Positions 52,845 through 63,169 are shown, numbered from the stretch's first letter. The stretch: 64,000 bases of DNA from Odontocerum albicorne (GCA_949825065.1 OX463865.1:20445115-20509114), one strand, 5' to 3'. Made by a program: numbers and translations. The notes: generated by a model from the letters alone, not told the origin.

Positions 52845-53675
52845 CGAGGCGTTTCCAGAAAGTAAGTGTACTGAGGCTCTCACGACCGGATGGATTTTAT
52901 TTTCGACATGTTAGCTACACTTCCGTGTAGCCTGACCCTTCCCCTCCGCAACGAGACCGGTTCGAGGTCAGTAAGTTGAGAAGTGTCGACGCGACAACAC
53001 GTTTAGTGAAAAATGTCAACCCAATCTCCCGCCAAGTGCGAAATTTTGTAAAAAGGCAAGAGTTTTTGAGACGCTGCAAACTCCATGGAGATGAATTTCT
53101 CCGCTCCATCGTTACTGGAGATGAAACTTGGGTTGCACACTACACGCCTGAAACCAAAAGGCAGTCTCGACAGTGACGTCACACCTCTTCACCCTCCGCC
53201 AAAAAGTTCAAAACCACAATTTCAGCCAAGAAAATCATGGCATCCGTGTTTTGGGACTGTCAAGGCATAATTTTAATTGAATATATGCCTCAAGGAGAGA
53301 CCATCAACTCTGCAAGATACTGTGAGACCCTAAAAAAATTGCGGAGGGCGATTCAGAACAAGAGGAGAGGCATGCTGACAAAGGGAGTCTGCCTGCTGCA
53401 TGACAATGCCAGACCACACACGGCCAACGCCACGAAGGAACTGCTCGCCTCGTTTAAATGGGATGTCCTGAACCATCCCGCGCATTCCCCTGACCTAACC
53501 TCTTCAGATTACTATCTCTTTACCTCCCTGAAGCTGTACATGGGTGGAAAAAGGTTTTCAACCGACGAGGAGGTAAAGGAGGAGGTGGAGAAGTGGACGG
53601 AGGGGTTGGCGGGAAACTACTTCGAGGAAGGCATCAAAAAGTTGATACCCCGCTTCACCACCTGCATTGAGAGGA
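52845..53675 (+). mobile_element. Mariner with catalytic half intact, cut by assembly gap
   Basis: The left TIR CGAGGCGTTTCCAGAAAGTA follows a TA (52843-52844). The N-terminal HTH is deleted. From 52976 the protein reads EFLRRCKLHGDEFLRSIVTG, then DETWVAHYTPETKRQS (first Asp), MASVFWDCQGIILIEYMPQG, GVCLLHDNARPHTANATKEL (second Asp) and HPAHSPDLTSSDYYLFTSLK (third Asp, 34 residues on, D34D), then KRFSTDEEVKEEVEKW. One frameshift near 53175 separates the first Asp from the rest. The right end is lost in the N run. This is the only element end here that begins TACGAG. Confidence 0.85.
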
Positions 53676-53875
53676 NNNNNNNNNNNNNNNNNNNNNNNNN
53701 NNNNNNNNNNNNNNNNNNNNNNNNNNNNNNNNNNNNNNNNNNNNNNNNNNNNNNNNNNNNNNNNNNNNNNNNNNNNNNNNNNNNNNNNNNNNNNNNNNNN
53801 NNNNNNNNNNNNNNNNNNNNNNNNNNNNNNNNNNNNNNNNNNNNNNNNNNNNNNNNNNNNNNNNNNNNNNNNNNN
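53676..53875. other. Assembly gap of 200 N
   Basis: A round-number N run. The left side is mariner and the right side is LINE-K (minus), so adjacency across it is not supported by sequence. Confidence 0.99.
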
Positions 53876-53970
53876 TATCCCAACATGCATCTCTCCATGT
53901 CTCTTTGTGCGATCTGGAGCAGTTGTGTGTTCTTTACTGTGAGCGAACTATTCCATATATGTTCATTAAA
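53876..53970 (-). mobile_element. LINE-K fragment after the gap
   Basis: tatcccaacatgcatctctc, then gtgcgatctggagcagttgt matches 30086-30150 (LINE-K, minus). Bases 53970-54280 hold nothing recognised. Confidence 0.6.
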
Positions 53971-54284
53971 TTAGTGTGATTTTAGGCATACATCAACCAA
54001 ATTGACATCTTAAAGATTATTCAAGAAGTTAGGGTGTGAGGCGTTTGGCAAAGCGCCGTTGAGATTTGGTCCACGCCTTCTAGTCGGACAAATTGACATA
54101 TTCAATCTTGAATGTCCAATCTTGCATTTTTCTCCTTTTCTCTTAATCCTTTTAATCCAAGCATATTTTGGCAAAAAAAAACAGTAGTTTATATTTTATT
54201 TTTTATCTCAGTTAATATTTAGTTTTAAATGCATTATTTTAAAAGTGAATGATTCTCAAAGTTAAAAAAGATATATATTCAATA

Positions 54285-54372
54285 TAAAAACTTTAGGCCG
54301 ATGATCGGCCCTGTGGAATTTTTTTAATACACCAGTTGGGGGCCAATGATCAGCCCCGTGTGATTAAAAGGG
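54285..54372. mobile_element. Possible piggyBac-like right end
   Basis: ggccgatgatcggcc and ggccaatgatcagcccc are related palindromic subterminal motifs, followed by aaaaggg and TTAA. No left end is seen; it may lie in the gap. The arrangement echoes the element at 49.3 kb. Confidence 0.3.
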
Positions 54373-54379
54373 TTAATAT

Positions 54380-54690
54380 ACATACATGAATATCGTCATG
54401 CCATCTCTCTGTCGGGGTGGGAAGCTTTCCTATCTCTTCACACATCCTTCACCTCTTTTCTATCCATACAACTTGTACAAATTTTCAGACCCTTTACGTC
54501 TCCTTCTTTCAAAATATCATACACTTGATACAAACATACCTTCTTCGGTCTTTCTTAGCCATGCTCCTTTCAAACTTTTTCCTTGTCCACGTTTCACTCC
54601 CATACATCAACGTTGGTGCTAAAATACTGTTGTGGACTATCATCTTAGCAAATTTTGATACTATCCGATTCGAGTACATATTTTTTCCAA
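54380..54690 (-). mobile_element. LINE-B fragment
   Basis: Tail atcgtcatgccatctctctg, then cgtttcactcccatacatca, then the region whose minus translation is LAPTLMYGSETWTRKKFERS. Y-G-S-E-T-W is the diagnostic motif. Confidence 0.7.
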
Positions 54691-54790
54691 CTAACCATAA
54701 AAATTTCAAAGAGCTCTCGACGGGAATCGAACACGTAACCCTGAGATTGAAAGACAGGGATGTTACCATCTAGGCCGTGAAGGTCACCTG
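54690..54790 (-). mobile_element. SINE-A head on the minus strand
   Basis: cgacgggaatcgaacacgta (B box) and atctaggccgtgaaggtcac (A box, reverse complement). The promoter half is preserved and joined to a LINE-B fragment. Bases 54790-55350 hold nothing recognised. Confidence 0.65.
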
Positions 54791-55349
54791 TTAAAATAAA
54801 TACATTCCATTAGTTTGTCTCCTTGTGTTTGTAATACTCAGTTTCTGCTGGGCATACTCGGGTATGACTCCTTGAGCGTAAGAAGAGATCTGCGTCTCCT
54901 GGTATACGTTGTCAGACTCGTTCGAGGAGTTGTAAGCTGTCCAGCATTACTACAAAGATTAGCGTTAAATGTTCCTAACAATTACACTTAACTGCGCCGG
55001 CAAGAATTTTTCTCAATAACATACGCAAGAACAGGTCTCCCAGCCACTGTGCCTGTTGGAAGGGCCTTAACCCTTCTGAACGGGACTGCTTCGGATATTG
55101 ACATATTTCATATCACATTACCAAAAGCAAAAGTAAATATTCTTCTAAGATTGAGCGTGTTAGAAAGCACCCATCAACGTACTTAAGTGACTTTGAATAT
55201 ATGTGTATGTTTGTGTGTATATATGTATGCATATACATATTTTTTTATTTTATATAATTTTTTTTTTAATGTTAATTTTTTTTGTATTTTTCAATGTAAT
55301 TGGGTTAAGCCTGTATTGAGAAAATAATTAAATAAACCTTATACGAGTA

Positions 55350-55530
55350 TACCTATGATTTATCTGACTTTCTAAATTTCATTTTTTCAAAATGTCGTTC
55401 ACTTGATCCAACCATACTTTCCTTGGTCTTCCTCTACCACACCTTTAACTCACATTTGCGCTGTATATTTGTTTTATTAGTCTTCGTTGATTTGATCCAC
55501 ACGCCCAAACTATAGTTATCAAACTTATGT
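55350..55530 (-). mobile_element. LINE-B fragment
   Basis: gatttatctgactttctaaa, then tgatccaaccatactttcct, then cacatttgcgctgtatattt. This uninterrupted stretch serves as the empty-site reference for the MITE at 46.7 kb. Confidence 0.55.
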
Positions 55531-55985
55531 TGTCCTTTTGATTGAAAATAAAAATAAAGGTTTTTTTACCATATTAATGATAATTTTTTTTATTTGGAAC
55601 CTATCTCACCTAGATTAAAATCAATTCATTTAATGGGTTTTTCTTGTCACAAGATTTATCTAATTAATCCCATAAAGTGGAGTATATTTGTATTTGTTTT
55701 TTTTTTTAATTATATACCAGAGATAAGATATTTCCATGAAATAATGCTGTTCTATGTCCCTCTTAACTCTTCCATCACCCATATATCGCGTTTACTTTTC
55801 CTTACAAATTGATTCACCATGTTTAAACATGTAAACAAAAGAATTTCAATATTTTATCAACACATTTTAGGATTCAAGAAAGAAAATTCTAATTACATGC
55901 GCATCTCGTTAAATTACGCTGGAAACCTAAAGACAGGCTTTAATAGCGGGAGTGTTGTTATGTGATTGAAAGTCTTACGTCAAAG

Positions 55986-56169
55986 ATGAAAGGGCGTCGC
56001 GGCTGCGAAGTGGTCACTTGTCCGAACCCGGAACCTCCCAAGAAGAGGAACAGAACCGTGTCCAACAACCATTCGTTGAACGCCAGTGTTAATGTTAAGG
56101 AACCTCTGCCGCCTGGTGAAGTGTTGACAGATGTTACCCAGAAACAGTGGAGGATTGGGAAACCCATAG
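55986..56169 (+). CDS. VRK1: Vaccinia-related kinase 1 (VRK1/ballchen-like), 5' coding exon
   Basis: ATG at 55986 gives MKGRRGCEVVTCPNPEPPKK, a basic Ser/Asn-rich linker, then PLPPGEVLTDVT and QKQWRIGKPIG. The P-P-G-x-x-L-T-D-x-x-K-x-W-x-x-G-x-x-I-G run is characteristic of the start of the kinase domain in VRK proteins, where G-x-G-G-F-G follows. The exon ends after the first base of the Gly codon at a consensus donor (GTGAGT, 56170-56175), so phase 1 fits G-G-F-G in the next exon. VRK kinases are nuclear Ser/Thr kinases that phosphorylate chromatin proteins and barrier-to-autointegration factor. The basic N-terminus is lineage-specific. No TATA box is visible. A short upstream ATG-TGA lies at 55960. 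I found no downstream exon. It could be a lone exon left by a rearrangement, but the clean frame and splice site favour a live gene. Confidence 0.8.
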
Positions 56170-56285
56170 GTGAGTGGATTTTTTTTTTACTTTTTAAAAT
56201 TTTATTTCCACCGTCAAATGACCTTTTAGATACAAAGATTAAAAAATAAAAAAATATAAAACATTGACATCTAAGCAGTGTTATA

Positions 56286-56843
56286 AAGGGTCTTTCAAAT
56301 TGAGCGGTTCTTTTAATTAAAAAAATTTTAATTCTTGAATAAAACACAATTTGCTTTGATTTCAAAAAACTTTTTATTGGCCATCGAAGTATAATGTATG
56401 ACATTTAAACACAAAAAAACAATATCCGCCAAATGTCCACCTCTTGCAGCTCCGCAGATGTCCACTCTTTTGTCAAAATTTTTGATGACATTTTGGCGGT
56501 TAATTGCGGTTCTAACTCACCGATAACGCGAATAATTTCATCCTTCAGCTCAGGAATTGATCGGGGGTCATTCTTATAGACCTGGCTTTTCACGTAACCC
56601 CAGAGAAAATAGTCTTAACGGTGTCAGATCACATGATCTTGGTAGCCAATTAACATCACCGTTTCCGGAGATTACAATACATAAAATAATACAACAATTT
56701 GAACGCGTTGTTGTATTGTATACGACTCCATTTTTATAAATGTCATACAATTACACTTCTCAAATGTCACAAGATCCCGCCAAGTTCGCGACGCCATCTG
56801 TGTTTTATCCAAGAATTAAAAAAACTCAATTTGAAAGACCCTT
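56286..56843 (-). mobile_element. Tc1/mariner MITE with transposase C-terminus, in the VRK intron
   Basis: Perfect 19-bp TIRs AAGGGTCTTTCAAATTGAG, with TA at 56284-56285 and 56844-56845. The minus strand encodes, across one frameshift, the last catalytic Asp region (RSCDLTPL-x-F), then KSQVYKNDPRSIPELKDEII and RVIGELEPQL. This is the C-terminus of the same Tc1/mariner family as the 44.4 kb fragment. Everything N-terminal is deleted. Perfect TIRs imply recent insertion. Confidence 0.85.
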
Positions 56844-57089
56844 TACAATAGGAAAAAACTACCATTTAAATCTATACATACGATTCAATCAATTCATTGC
56901 GACATGAACAACTTCACTTGACTTTGTATGTAGCCAATGCCATATGAAAATCCATATAATGTCCATATTGATTACCCAGTCTACAGTCTTTTGTGTAAGA
57001 GTTGTGCAAATAATCTGTTACAACCATTTCATTATGGAACAAAACAAGGAATGTGTACCATGACTGCCCAATTATATGTGGGTTCAACG

Positions 57090-57360
57090 ACATCCTATGG
57101 GCGAGTTTCGGCAGTGTTACCTTCTTTGATATATGGACGTGAAACTGGACATGAAAAACAAAATACTGTGTTTATTTGACTCCTTTCGGTAAAATAATGA
57201 AGAACTGTGTGCACTGAGAAGAATACTTTGATGACTATATATGAAGGAATCGAGTGATTAGGGATGAATGTAAATTTAAGGCTAATTTATTGAGTAAGAT
57301 GAAGAAGAGGACTCTGTGATGATGTGGGCATGTAGAACAAATGATTGAAGAAAGACCAAC
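57090..57360 (+). pseudogene. LINE-B C-terminal fragment
   Basis: Degraded PSLIYGRETGHEKQNT (Y-G-x-E-T region), then the gtgattagggatgaatgtaa, then gatgatgtgggcatgtagaa region equivalent to the R-W-F-G-H-V segment. Confidence 0.55.
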
Positions 57361-57369
57361 AATACAATT

Positions 57370-57835
57370 ATATAGTTTTATATATAGATTTATTTGCTGA
57401 AAACATTAAAAAACGCTCACGGAACGGGCGTACGTCTAACCTATTTGCAAGCCTAGAGGCTACTAGTGGCGCGGAACGTCAGTCGCATACCTCGGCGCTT
57501 ACGCCTTTGCTTGCGACGTTGAGACAATTCAGTCTAGTATGCAAGAGTGAGATGCGAATATAGTGTCGCGCTTCCCGCATACTATTCACCTATCGTCAAG
57601 ACGATGCACTCGCAGCGTTTAAATGCGAATTTGTTTTCGATCTTTACAAAACACCTCGATGTAGTCGATAAATTCTGATTATTATTAATATTATTTTTTA
57701 AATCAATGCGTAAATATATTATGGAGGAATACCTAAAATCTTAACCTTGTATTTATTATATTTATAGAGATATTGATGGTTATTAGAAGCAACGTGTAGA
57801 AAATACCCAACACAGGGAAGGAAAGGTTAAAGAAG
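57370..57835. repeat. Dispersed repeat E, copy 3
   Basis: The left edge has tgctgaaaacattaaaaaac and the right part caatgcgtaaatatattatg, then gaggaatacctaaaatctta, as in copy 1. The GC-rich middle (tggcgcggaacgtcagtcgc) is not shared with copy 1 and could be a variant or insertion. Confidence 0.65.
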
Positions 57836-57939
57836 CTGTATGAGGGCTGTAATATGTGGAGGTGGAGGTGAAAGAAGTATGTCATGATAGAAAAGCTCCT
57901 TTATGCCTGTATGTATTTTATTTATTCCTTTAATTCAAC

Positions 57940-58380
57940 GCAATGTATACCTGAACCGGATGCTAGTATTTTGGTGCCATTTTTGATATATGGGAGTGAA
58001 ACGTGGGTGTGAAAAAAGACTAATAGTGGCTGAATTAATGCTGTAAACATTCATGCATTGAGAAGAATACATGGGGGGAACAATGTAAGGCAGGATATGG
58101 AATGAAGTGATTAGGGATGAATGTGAACTTAAGGCTGATGTGTTGAGTAAGGTGAAGAAGAGCAAGCCAGGATGGTTTGGAAATGTGGAACAAACGGATG
58201 AAGAAAGATTAAAATATATGGTGTAAATGTTAATGGAAGGCGTGTGAGAGGAAGACCAAGGAAAGTATGGTTGAATCGAGCGAATTATATTTTGAAAGAA
58301 GGAAACATAGAAAGTTAAAGAAATGGAAGAGGTCATATGGATGTAGAAGGGGATAGAAAGGTGTGATGGTGTGTATGTAT
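57940..58380 (+). mobile_element. LINE-B C-terminus and 3' tail
   Basis: ctagtattttggtgcc, gtgaaacgtgggtg, then gagaagaatacatggggg, gtgattagggatgaatgtga, aaggcgtgtgagaggaagac and the tail gtgatggtgtgtatgtat. It has the most complete colinear order of the LINE-B 3' region on the plus strand. Bases 58380-59400 show no recognised feature. Confidence 0.7.
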
Positions 58381-59399
58381 AGATTGTGCTACGTTTGTGA
58401 ATCCTTGATTTCCAGCATATTAAGACTAGACAGGTAGCTTGATGATAGAAAACACCTTCCTTGACCTTGTGCAAAGTGACTGTGTCCTTTTTCCCACGAA
58501 ACAAAAGTTTTTGCAACTCTCTGACATTGTTCTAGTCGCGCTCGGTGAACGTGCGAATGTATACTCGACTCGGAAGGTGGACAGGTACAGGGATCCAATT
58601 ACAATTTCCATCATTTGTCTCATCGTTGAAAAGCACTATTTTCTTCAAAGATGTTTTTATTTTTACTTAAATATAAATGGGTCCATCAGAAACTATTTTA
58701 TTATGCGCTGCTTACTTGCTTATCTGAAAGATCCAAGAATGAATATTGTGAAATCCAAAGTTATGATAATAGGAAAGTGTGAAAGGAAAGTAAATGCTAT
58801 ATATGGCTGCGTAGTGAAATATTAGAACAAGTTGGAGAATTCCGCTATTTATATATTTAAATTATGAGGAATTACACTCGGAGGAATTCTGTTTTACTTT
58901 CATTTTAAATTATTTCTCGACATTTAAGTTAAATGTATGTATTTACATTTATTTCCGCTCAGTTCCTGCTTCCTAATAGGCAAATTCTGATTTTTCTAGT
59001 TCTTCATTACATATGCTGTAATTTTTTATATTACTATATACATATTATATGTTTTCTCTTTGTTCTCAATATTTAAGCACAGACTCGAGACTTTTTTAAT
59101 AATTCCATAGATTTTTTTTCTTTCTGGAATATGTCATGCACATTTAATATGTATTTATACGGAAAAAATTAATTCGATACTCGGAATTTCGATTTACAAC
59201 CACTTTTCAGAAACGTATTTCTGCTGTAAAGCGAGGTCTGTGTACACATAGAACGTCAATGTGGATTTGTCACCTTTTTTTATGTAGTTGTCAATTATTT
59301 AATTTTTATCAATACTTATAGTGTAATATTGGTCCGCTTCTAAAAAGTCTACACTGGCTTATTCACTAACTAGATTGATTTCAGTCACTAACAGATTGA

Positions 59400-59840
59400 T
59401 TTCAAGTCCCTTAACGGGATGTCTCCATTGTATCTTTCCAATCCTTCGAAACGATACGTTGAACTTTGAGGTCGATTTCTTCTTCACCTATTTAATTGAT
59501 TGTTCCAAATTGATCCGATGGGGCTGGGTAATATGATAGAGCTTATGTTGTTGCTGGTCCTGCGGTGTGGAATGATCTACTTAAGGACACACTCGAGGAC
59601 AAACCTTATGGAAAGTCTTATCAAAATGTGTGATTTTATATGAACACTACCCACATACACTACACTACACCTAAAGCTGAATGTGTTTCTATCACATATC
59701 AAAAGATCTACAAAGGTTTCTTTGTATTTCATCTTACTGCGGTAAGTTTTCTGTCGTTTTCTTACCAAATATATTTTTTTTACCATATGCGAAGATATAT
59801 CTAATCTAATGGCTGCTGCTACCACCTTTCTATCCTTACT
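59400..59840 (+). pseudogene. LINE-F C-terminus and single-copy 3' UTR
   Basis: Frame DRAYVVAGPAVWNDLLKDTL, then EDKPYGKSYQNV (the A-G-P-x-x-W-N-x-L motif), then the UTR: cactacactacacctaaagc, then tctatcacatatcaaaagat, then atggctgctgctaccacctt. The UTR motif is single, as at 29.5 kb. Confidence 0.75.
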
Positions 59841-59874
59841 AACTTATATGTATGTGTTTGTATATATGCAACAC

Positions 59875-61168
59875 ATAGATCAATAAGTCCCGGGACTAAC
59901 TACTTAAACAACATTTGTTTGCCAAAATTCTTCTTTATTCATCAACATGGAGACTATGTTGATGAATTCAAGAGTGATACATTCATTCCAACGCTTTCCT
60001 AACTTTTCTATGCCAGCGGTGTAGAACGATTTATCTTTGGTTTCAAAATAGGTGTTAGTTTCGGCAATCACTTCTTCATTGGAACCAAATCGCTCCCTGG
60101 AGCATCTTTTTGAGGTCTGCGAACAGCCAATAGTCGCTGGGGGCCAAATCTGGAGAATACAGTGGGTGCGGAAGCAACTCGAAGTTCAACTCAACGAAGT
60201 TGGCCATCGTTACCATCGACTTGTGACACGATTCATTGTCCTGATTTAAGAGAACTTTTTTCTTCTTCATGTGGGGCCGTTTTTTTGCAATTTCTGCATT
60301 CAAACCCTCTAATAACACTATGTAATATTCGCTATTGATGGTTTTTCCCTTTTCAAGGTGATCGATGAATATTATACCATGCACATCCCAAAATACGGAG
60401 GTCATAACCTTCCCGGCCGACTGTTGAGTTTTTGGTCGCTTCGAACGACTTTCACCGGCTGCTCTCCACTCAGCTGACTGCCGATTTGATTCCAGAGTAA
60501 AGTGGTGGATCCAAGTTTCATCCATTGTCACATACCGACACAAAAACTCGTGTTTATTTCGCGTAAACATTGCCAAACAGCGCTCTGAATCATCGATGCG
60601 TTGTTGTTTCTGTTCCATTGTGAGCAAACGCGGCACCCATTTCGAAAAAAGCTTTTTCATGACCAAATGTTCATGCAAAATAATGTAAACATTACCAAAT
60701 GATATCTTCAGAATGTCAGCTATCTCAGGCAACTTTACTTTGCGATTTTTCATCACTATTTTGAGGATTTTTTTATGTTTTCTGGTGTAACAGCCTCATT
60801 TGGACGACCAGATCGTTCAACATCATTTGTGTCTGTACGACTGCGTTTGAAATCAGCATACCACCGACAAATGGTTGTTTTCAACAGAGCAGAGCCCGCA
60901 TAACACTTTTCAAGCCATCGCTGAGTTTGAACAGTATTTTTTCCCATTAAAAAGCAATGTTTTATCAACACACGAAATTCGTTTTTTTCCATTGTTTTGA
61001 AAATAGCAAAAGTAGCATCACTAAAACCACTGTAACTCAATGGCACAATGTCGTAATGTCATGAAAGTTTGACACGTAACTTATAAAGGTTGGTACTAAC
61101 TGAGAATGGTATGGATTTGTTATTAGAGGCGCCATCTGTTGGTTAGTCCGGTGACTTATTGATGGATG
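59875..61168 (-). mobile_element. Near-full-length mariner
   Basis: About 1.29 kb, the usual mariner length. TIRs: GATCAATAAGTCCCGGGACT on the left and CATCAATAAGTCACCGGACT (reverse complement) on the right. It carries one transposase pseudogene. The 3.0-3.7 kb relic is an internally deleted member. Confidence 0.9.
59910..60992 (-). pseudogene. Mariner transposase (D34D), two frameshifts
   Basis: Starts MEKNEFRVLIKHCFLMGKNT at 60992. HTH module with TICRWYADFKRSRTDTNDVE and RSGRPNEAVT, then after a shift in a T-run near 60756, NRKVKLPEIADILKISFGNV. Catalytic motifs: YVTMDETWIHHFTLESNRQS (first Asp), VLLNQDNESCHKSMVTM (second) and HPLYSPDLAPSDYWLFADLK (third, 34 residues after the second). 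A second lesion near 60090 deletes residues in the M-L-Q-G-K-R-F segment. All catalytic residues remain, so the inactivation is recent. The second motif reads N-Q-D-N-E-S where H-Q-D-N-A is common. Confidence 0.88.
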
Positions 61169-61204
61169 TATTATTTATTTAATTATATATTTGATCTGCC
61201 AACA

Positions 61205-61280
61205 AAGTGGGTTCGAGTCCCGAGTTAGAGCGTCCTTGAGGCGAGTCCAGTTTCTAAATGGGGCTATATTATTAATGGAG
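61205..61280 (+). mobile_element. SINE-D tail with intact B box
   Basis: gtgggttcgagtcccgagtt, then agagcgtccttgaggcgagt and ctaaatggggctatattatt. Clearest B box of the family. Bases 61280-62280 show no recognised feature. Confidence 0.65.
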
Positions 61281-62289
61281 TTGCATTTATGCACTCCATG
61301 CCATAAAATTGAAATAAACATGAGAAATCTTGATTGTCGCACAATGATGAGTAGATAAGAAGATAGCTGTGTGTGTTTGTTTGTTCCCCCACTATTTATA
61401 TTGGCTTAACAAACAGAGTTATCACTCGGCAATATTACGAGTATATATTGCCTGTCTTCACTTACATTTTTATCTCGAGTTATTTTTATTCTTTTATCAT
61501 TGCCGGTTGGTTACCGAGCAATATTACCCGCATTAAATATATTGTCATAATGAAACTTTATTTTGAATATAAGGTGTCGTGACACTTTTTGTTAAATTGT
61601 CTGTTATATCTTAACTAACTAGTTATGATATTCTGGCGAATACTATATATACTTAATGCAAAATATCTAAATTGTTGCAAAACTCATTTCCAAGTCTTTG
61701 CATAAGAATTATAGAGGAGTTCATTTTATAATTAGTGCGAGTAAGTGAGGCGGATCGATAACTGAATGAATTATTTCATATAGAAGTATTTTATTGGATA
61801 TTTTTCTTCTGTTGCAAAGTTTCAAGAGTTTCATTACATTTAACAAGTTTGTAGGACTTAATAACCCAACATCCAAAGTATAGAGAGAAGAGAAGAGTAG
61901 AATATACTCTTAAAACTTTAGTAGGATTTTGTATGATGTTAATCAATGGTTGATTAGAATGGAGTGTGAATACCCTAATATACTCACTTAATTCTTAATA
62001 TTGAATCTAAGACCGTTTAAGCTACCACATTGTGTTAAGTCCGATAGGTGATGTAGGGACCCCCACGTGGAGTCTGACAGCGATTATTCTTCTCGGTAAG
62101 GGTCAGCCCTTGCCAGAGATGATACCTCAAGCGATTATTAAAGCATGCCTAGAGGCCCAGTTGTCAATTTGGAAACATTAGTCATTGTCATGGCCCTCCG
62201 TGAGAAGATATACATTCGCCTCTGCCCCCTTAGGTGTACCCAAACTATTGGACTACACAATTTCTCTCAGGTGGTACCACGCAAAAAGA

Positions 62290-62375
62290 AACTTCTGTAC
62301 ATTATAGTCGGTACTAAAATACTGTTGTGGGCTACTATCTTGGAAAATTTGGATGTTGTCCTGTTCGAGTATATA
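62290..62375 (-). mobile_element. LINE-B fragment
   Basis: tcggtactaaaatactgttg, then tgggctactatcttggaaaa, equivalent to the region before Y-G-S-E-T-W, followed by an (at)n run at 62388. Confidence 0.45.
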
Positions 62376-62619
62376 CGTATATATGTATATATATATATAT
62401 ATCATAGACAAAATCACTAGGTGTCCTCCAAAGCTGTACGGCAGACAGAAAACGGAGGTAGCCACTACCCTTATATGACAAAACCTGTCGGGTGTCACTA
62501 AGACAACCGGTGAACAGATGTGAAGTCCAAAATTTAAGTCATAGGGGTGCCCTCACTCAGCAATGAGTAGAAAAAGGGCAGATAAAGATAAAGATATATG
62601 ATATATTGTACTTAGCAAC

Positions 62620-63165
62620 AGTGGTGTGTTTAAACTTTTGTGCTAACTGATAATTTCTATATAGGAAAGACAGGAAGATCTCTTGAAAAGATATTTCAAG
62701 AACACAAATCCGCCTTGACAAATCCTCTAATTTATTCTGAAATGGCCAATCATTGTCACAGTGAAAACCACACATTTTCTATTGATGATGCCAAATTCTT
62801 ACATATCAGTAGTAACGGAAATAAATAGGACATATTCGAGGCCCTAGAAATTACTAAGTCAGTGCATCGAGGTGAACATCTGGCAAGCACATATATCCCA
62901 AGAATCTCGCCGCTGCTCGCTGAGATTGTCTCATCCCTTCCTCCACCCCCAGTCCTCAACCCGAATGTTTACCGTTAGAAACTTGTTTCTCGGTACCAGT
63001 TCGAACAGAATTCAGTCTTGTTTGTGCTCCTCTGATGAGGTGAAAGCCTTGAGGTTACCGGTAGGGTTATACCGTTACAAAAAAGTGGAATAAACAGTGT
63101 TTGATAAAACAAATTACAATGTCTTTAAACCTCCACAATGTTAATGCCTTAACTATAAATAATAT
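62620..63165 (+). pseudogene. Penelope-like element, GIY-YIG endonuclease end and tail
   Basis: Frame reads LTDNFYIGKTGRSLEKIFQE, then HKSALTNPLIYSEMANHCHS, then NHTFSIDDAKFLHISSNGNK. The F-Y-I-G-x-T-G-R-S-x-x-x-R/I-F-x-E-H pattern is the second half of a GIY-YIG nuclease, which in Penelope-like elements follows the reverse transcriptase. A stop at 62826 and shifts end the frame. The tail tctgatgaggtgaaagcctt, then ggtagggttataccgttaca and attaatgccttaactataaa-type end follow. It is the only copy here with the nuclease. Confidence 0.8.
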
Positions 63166-63169
63166 CGTA

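Noticed and set aside
58389..58825. Overlapping frames on both strands as possible genes
   Set aside because: Several mutually overlapping frames, no recognisable domain, and part of the region is LINE-B flank.
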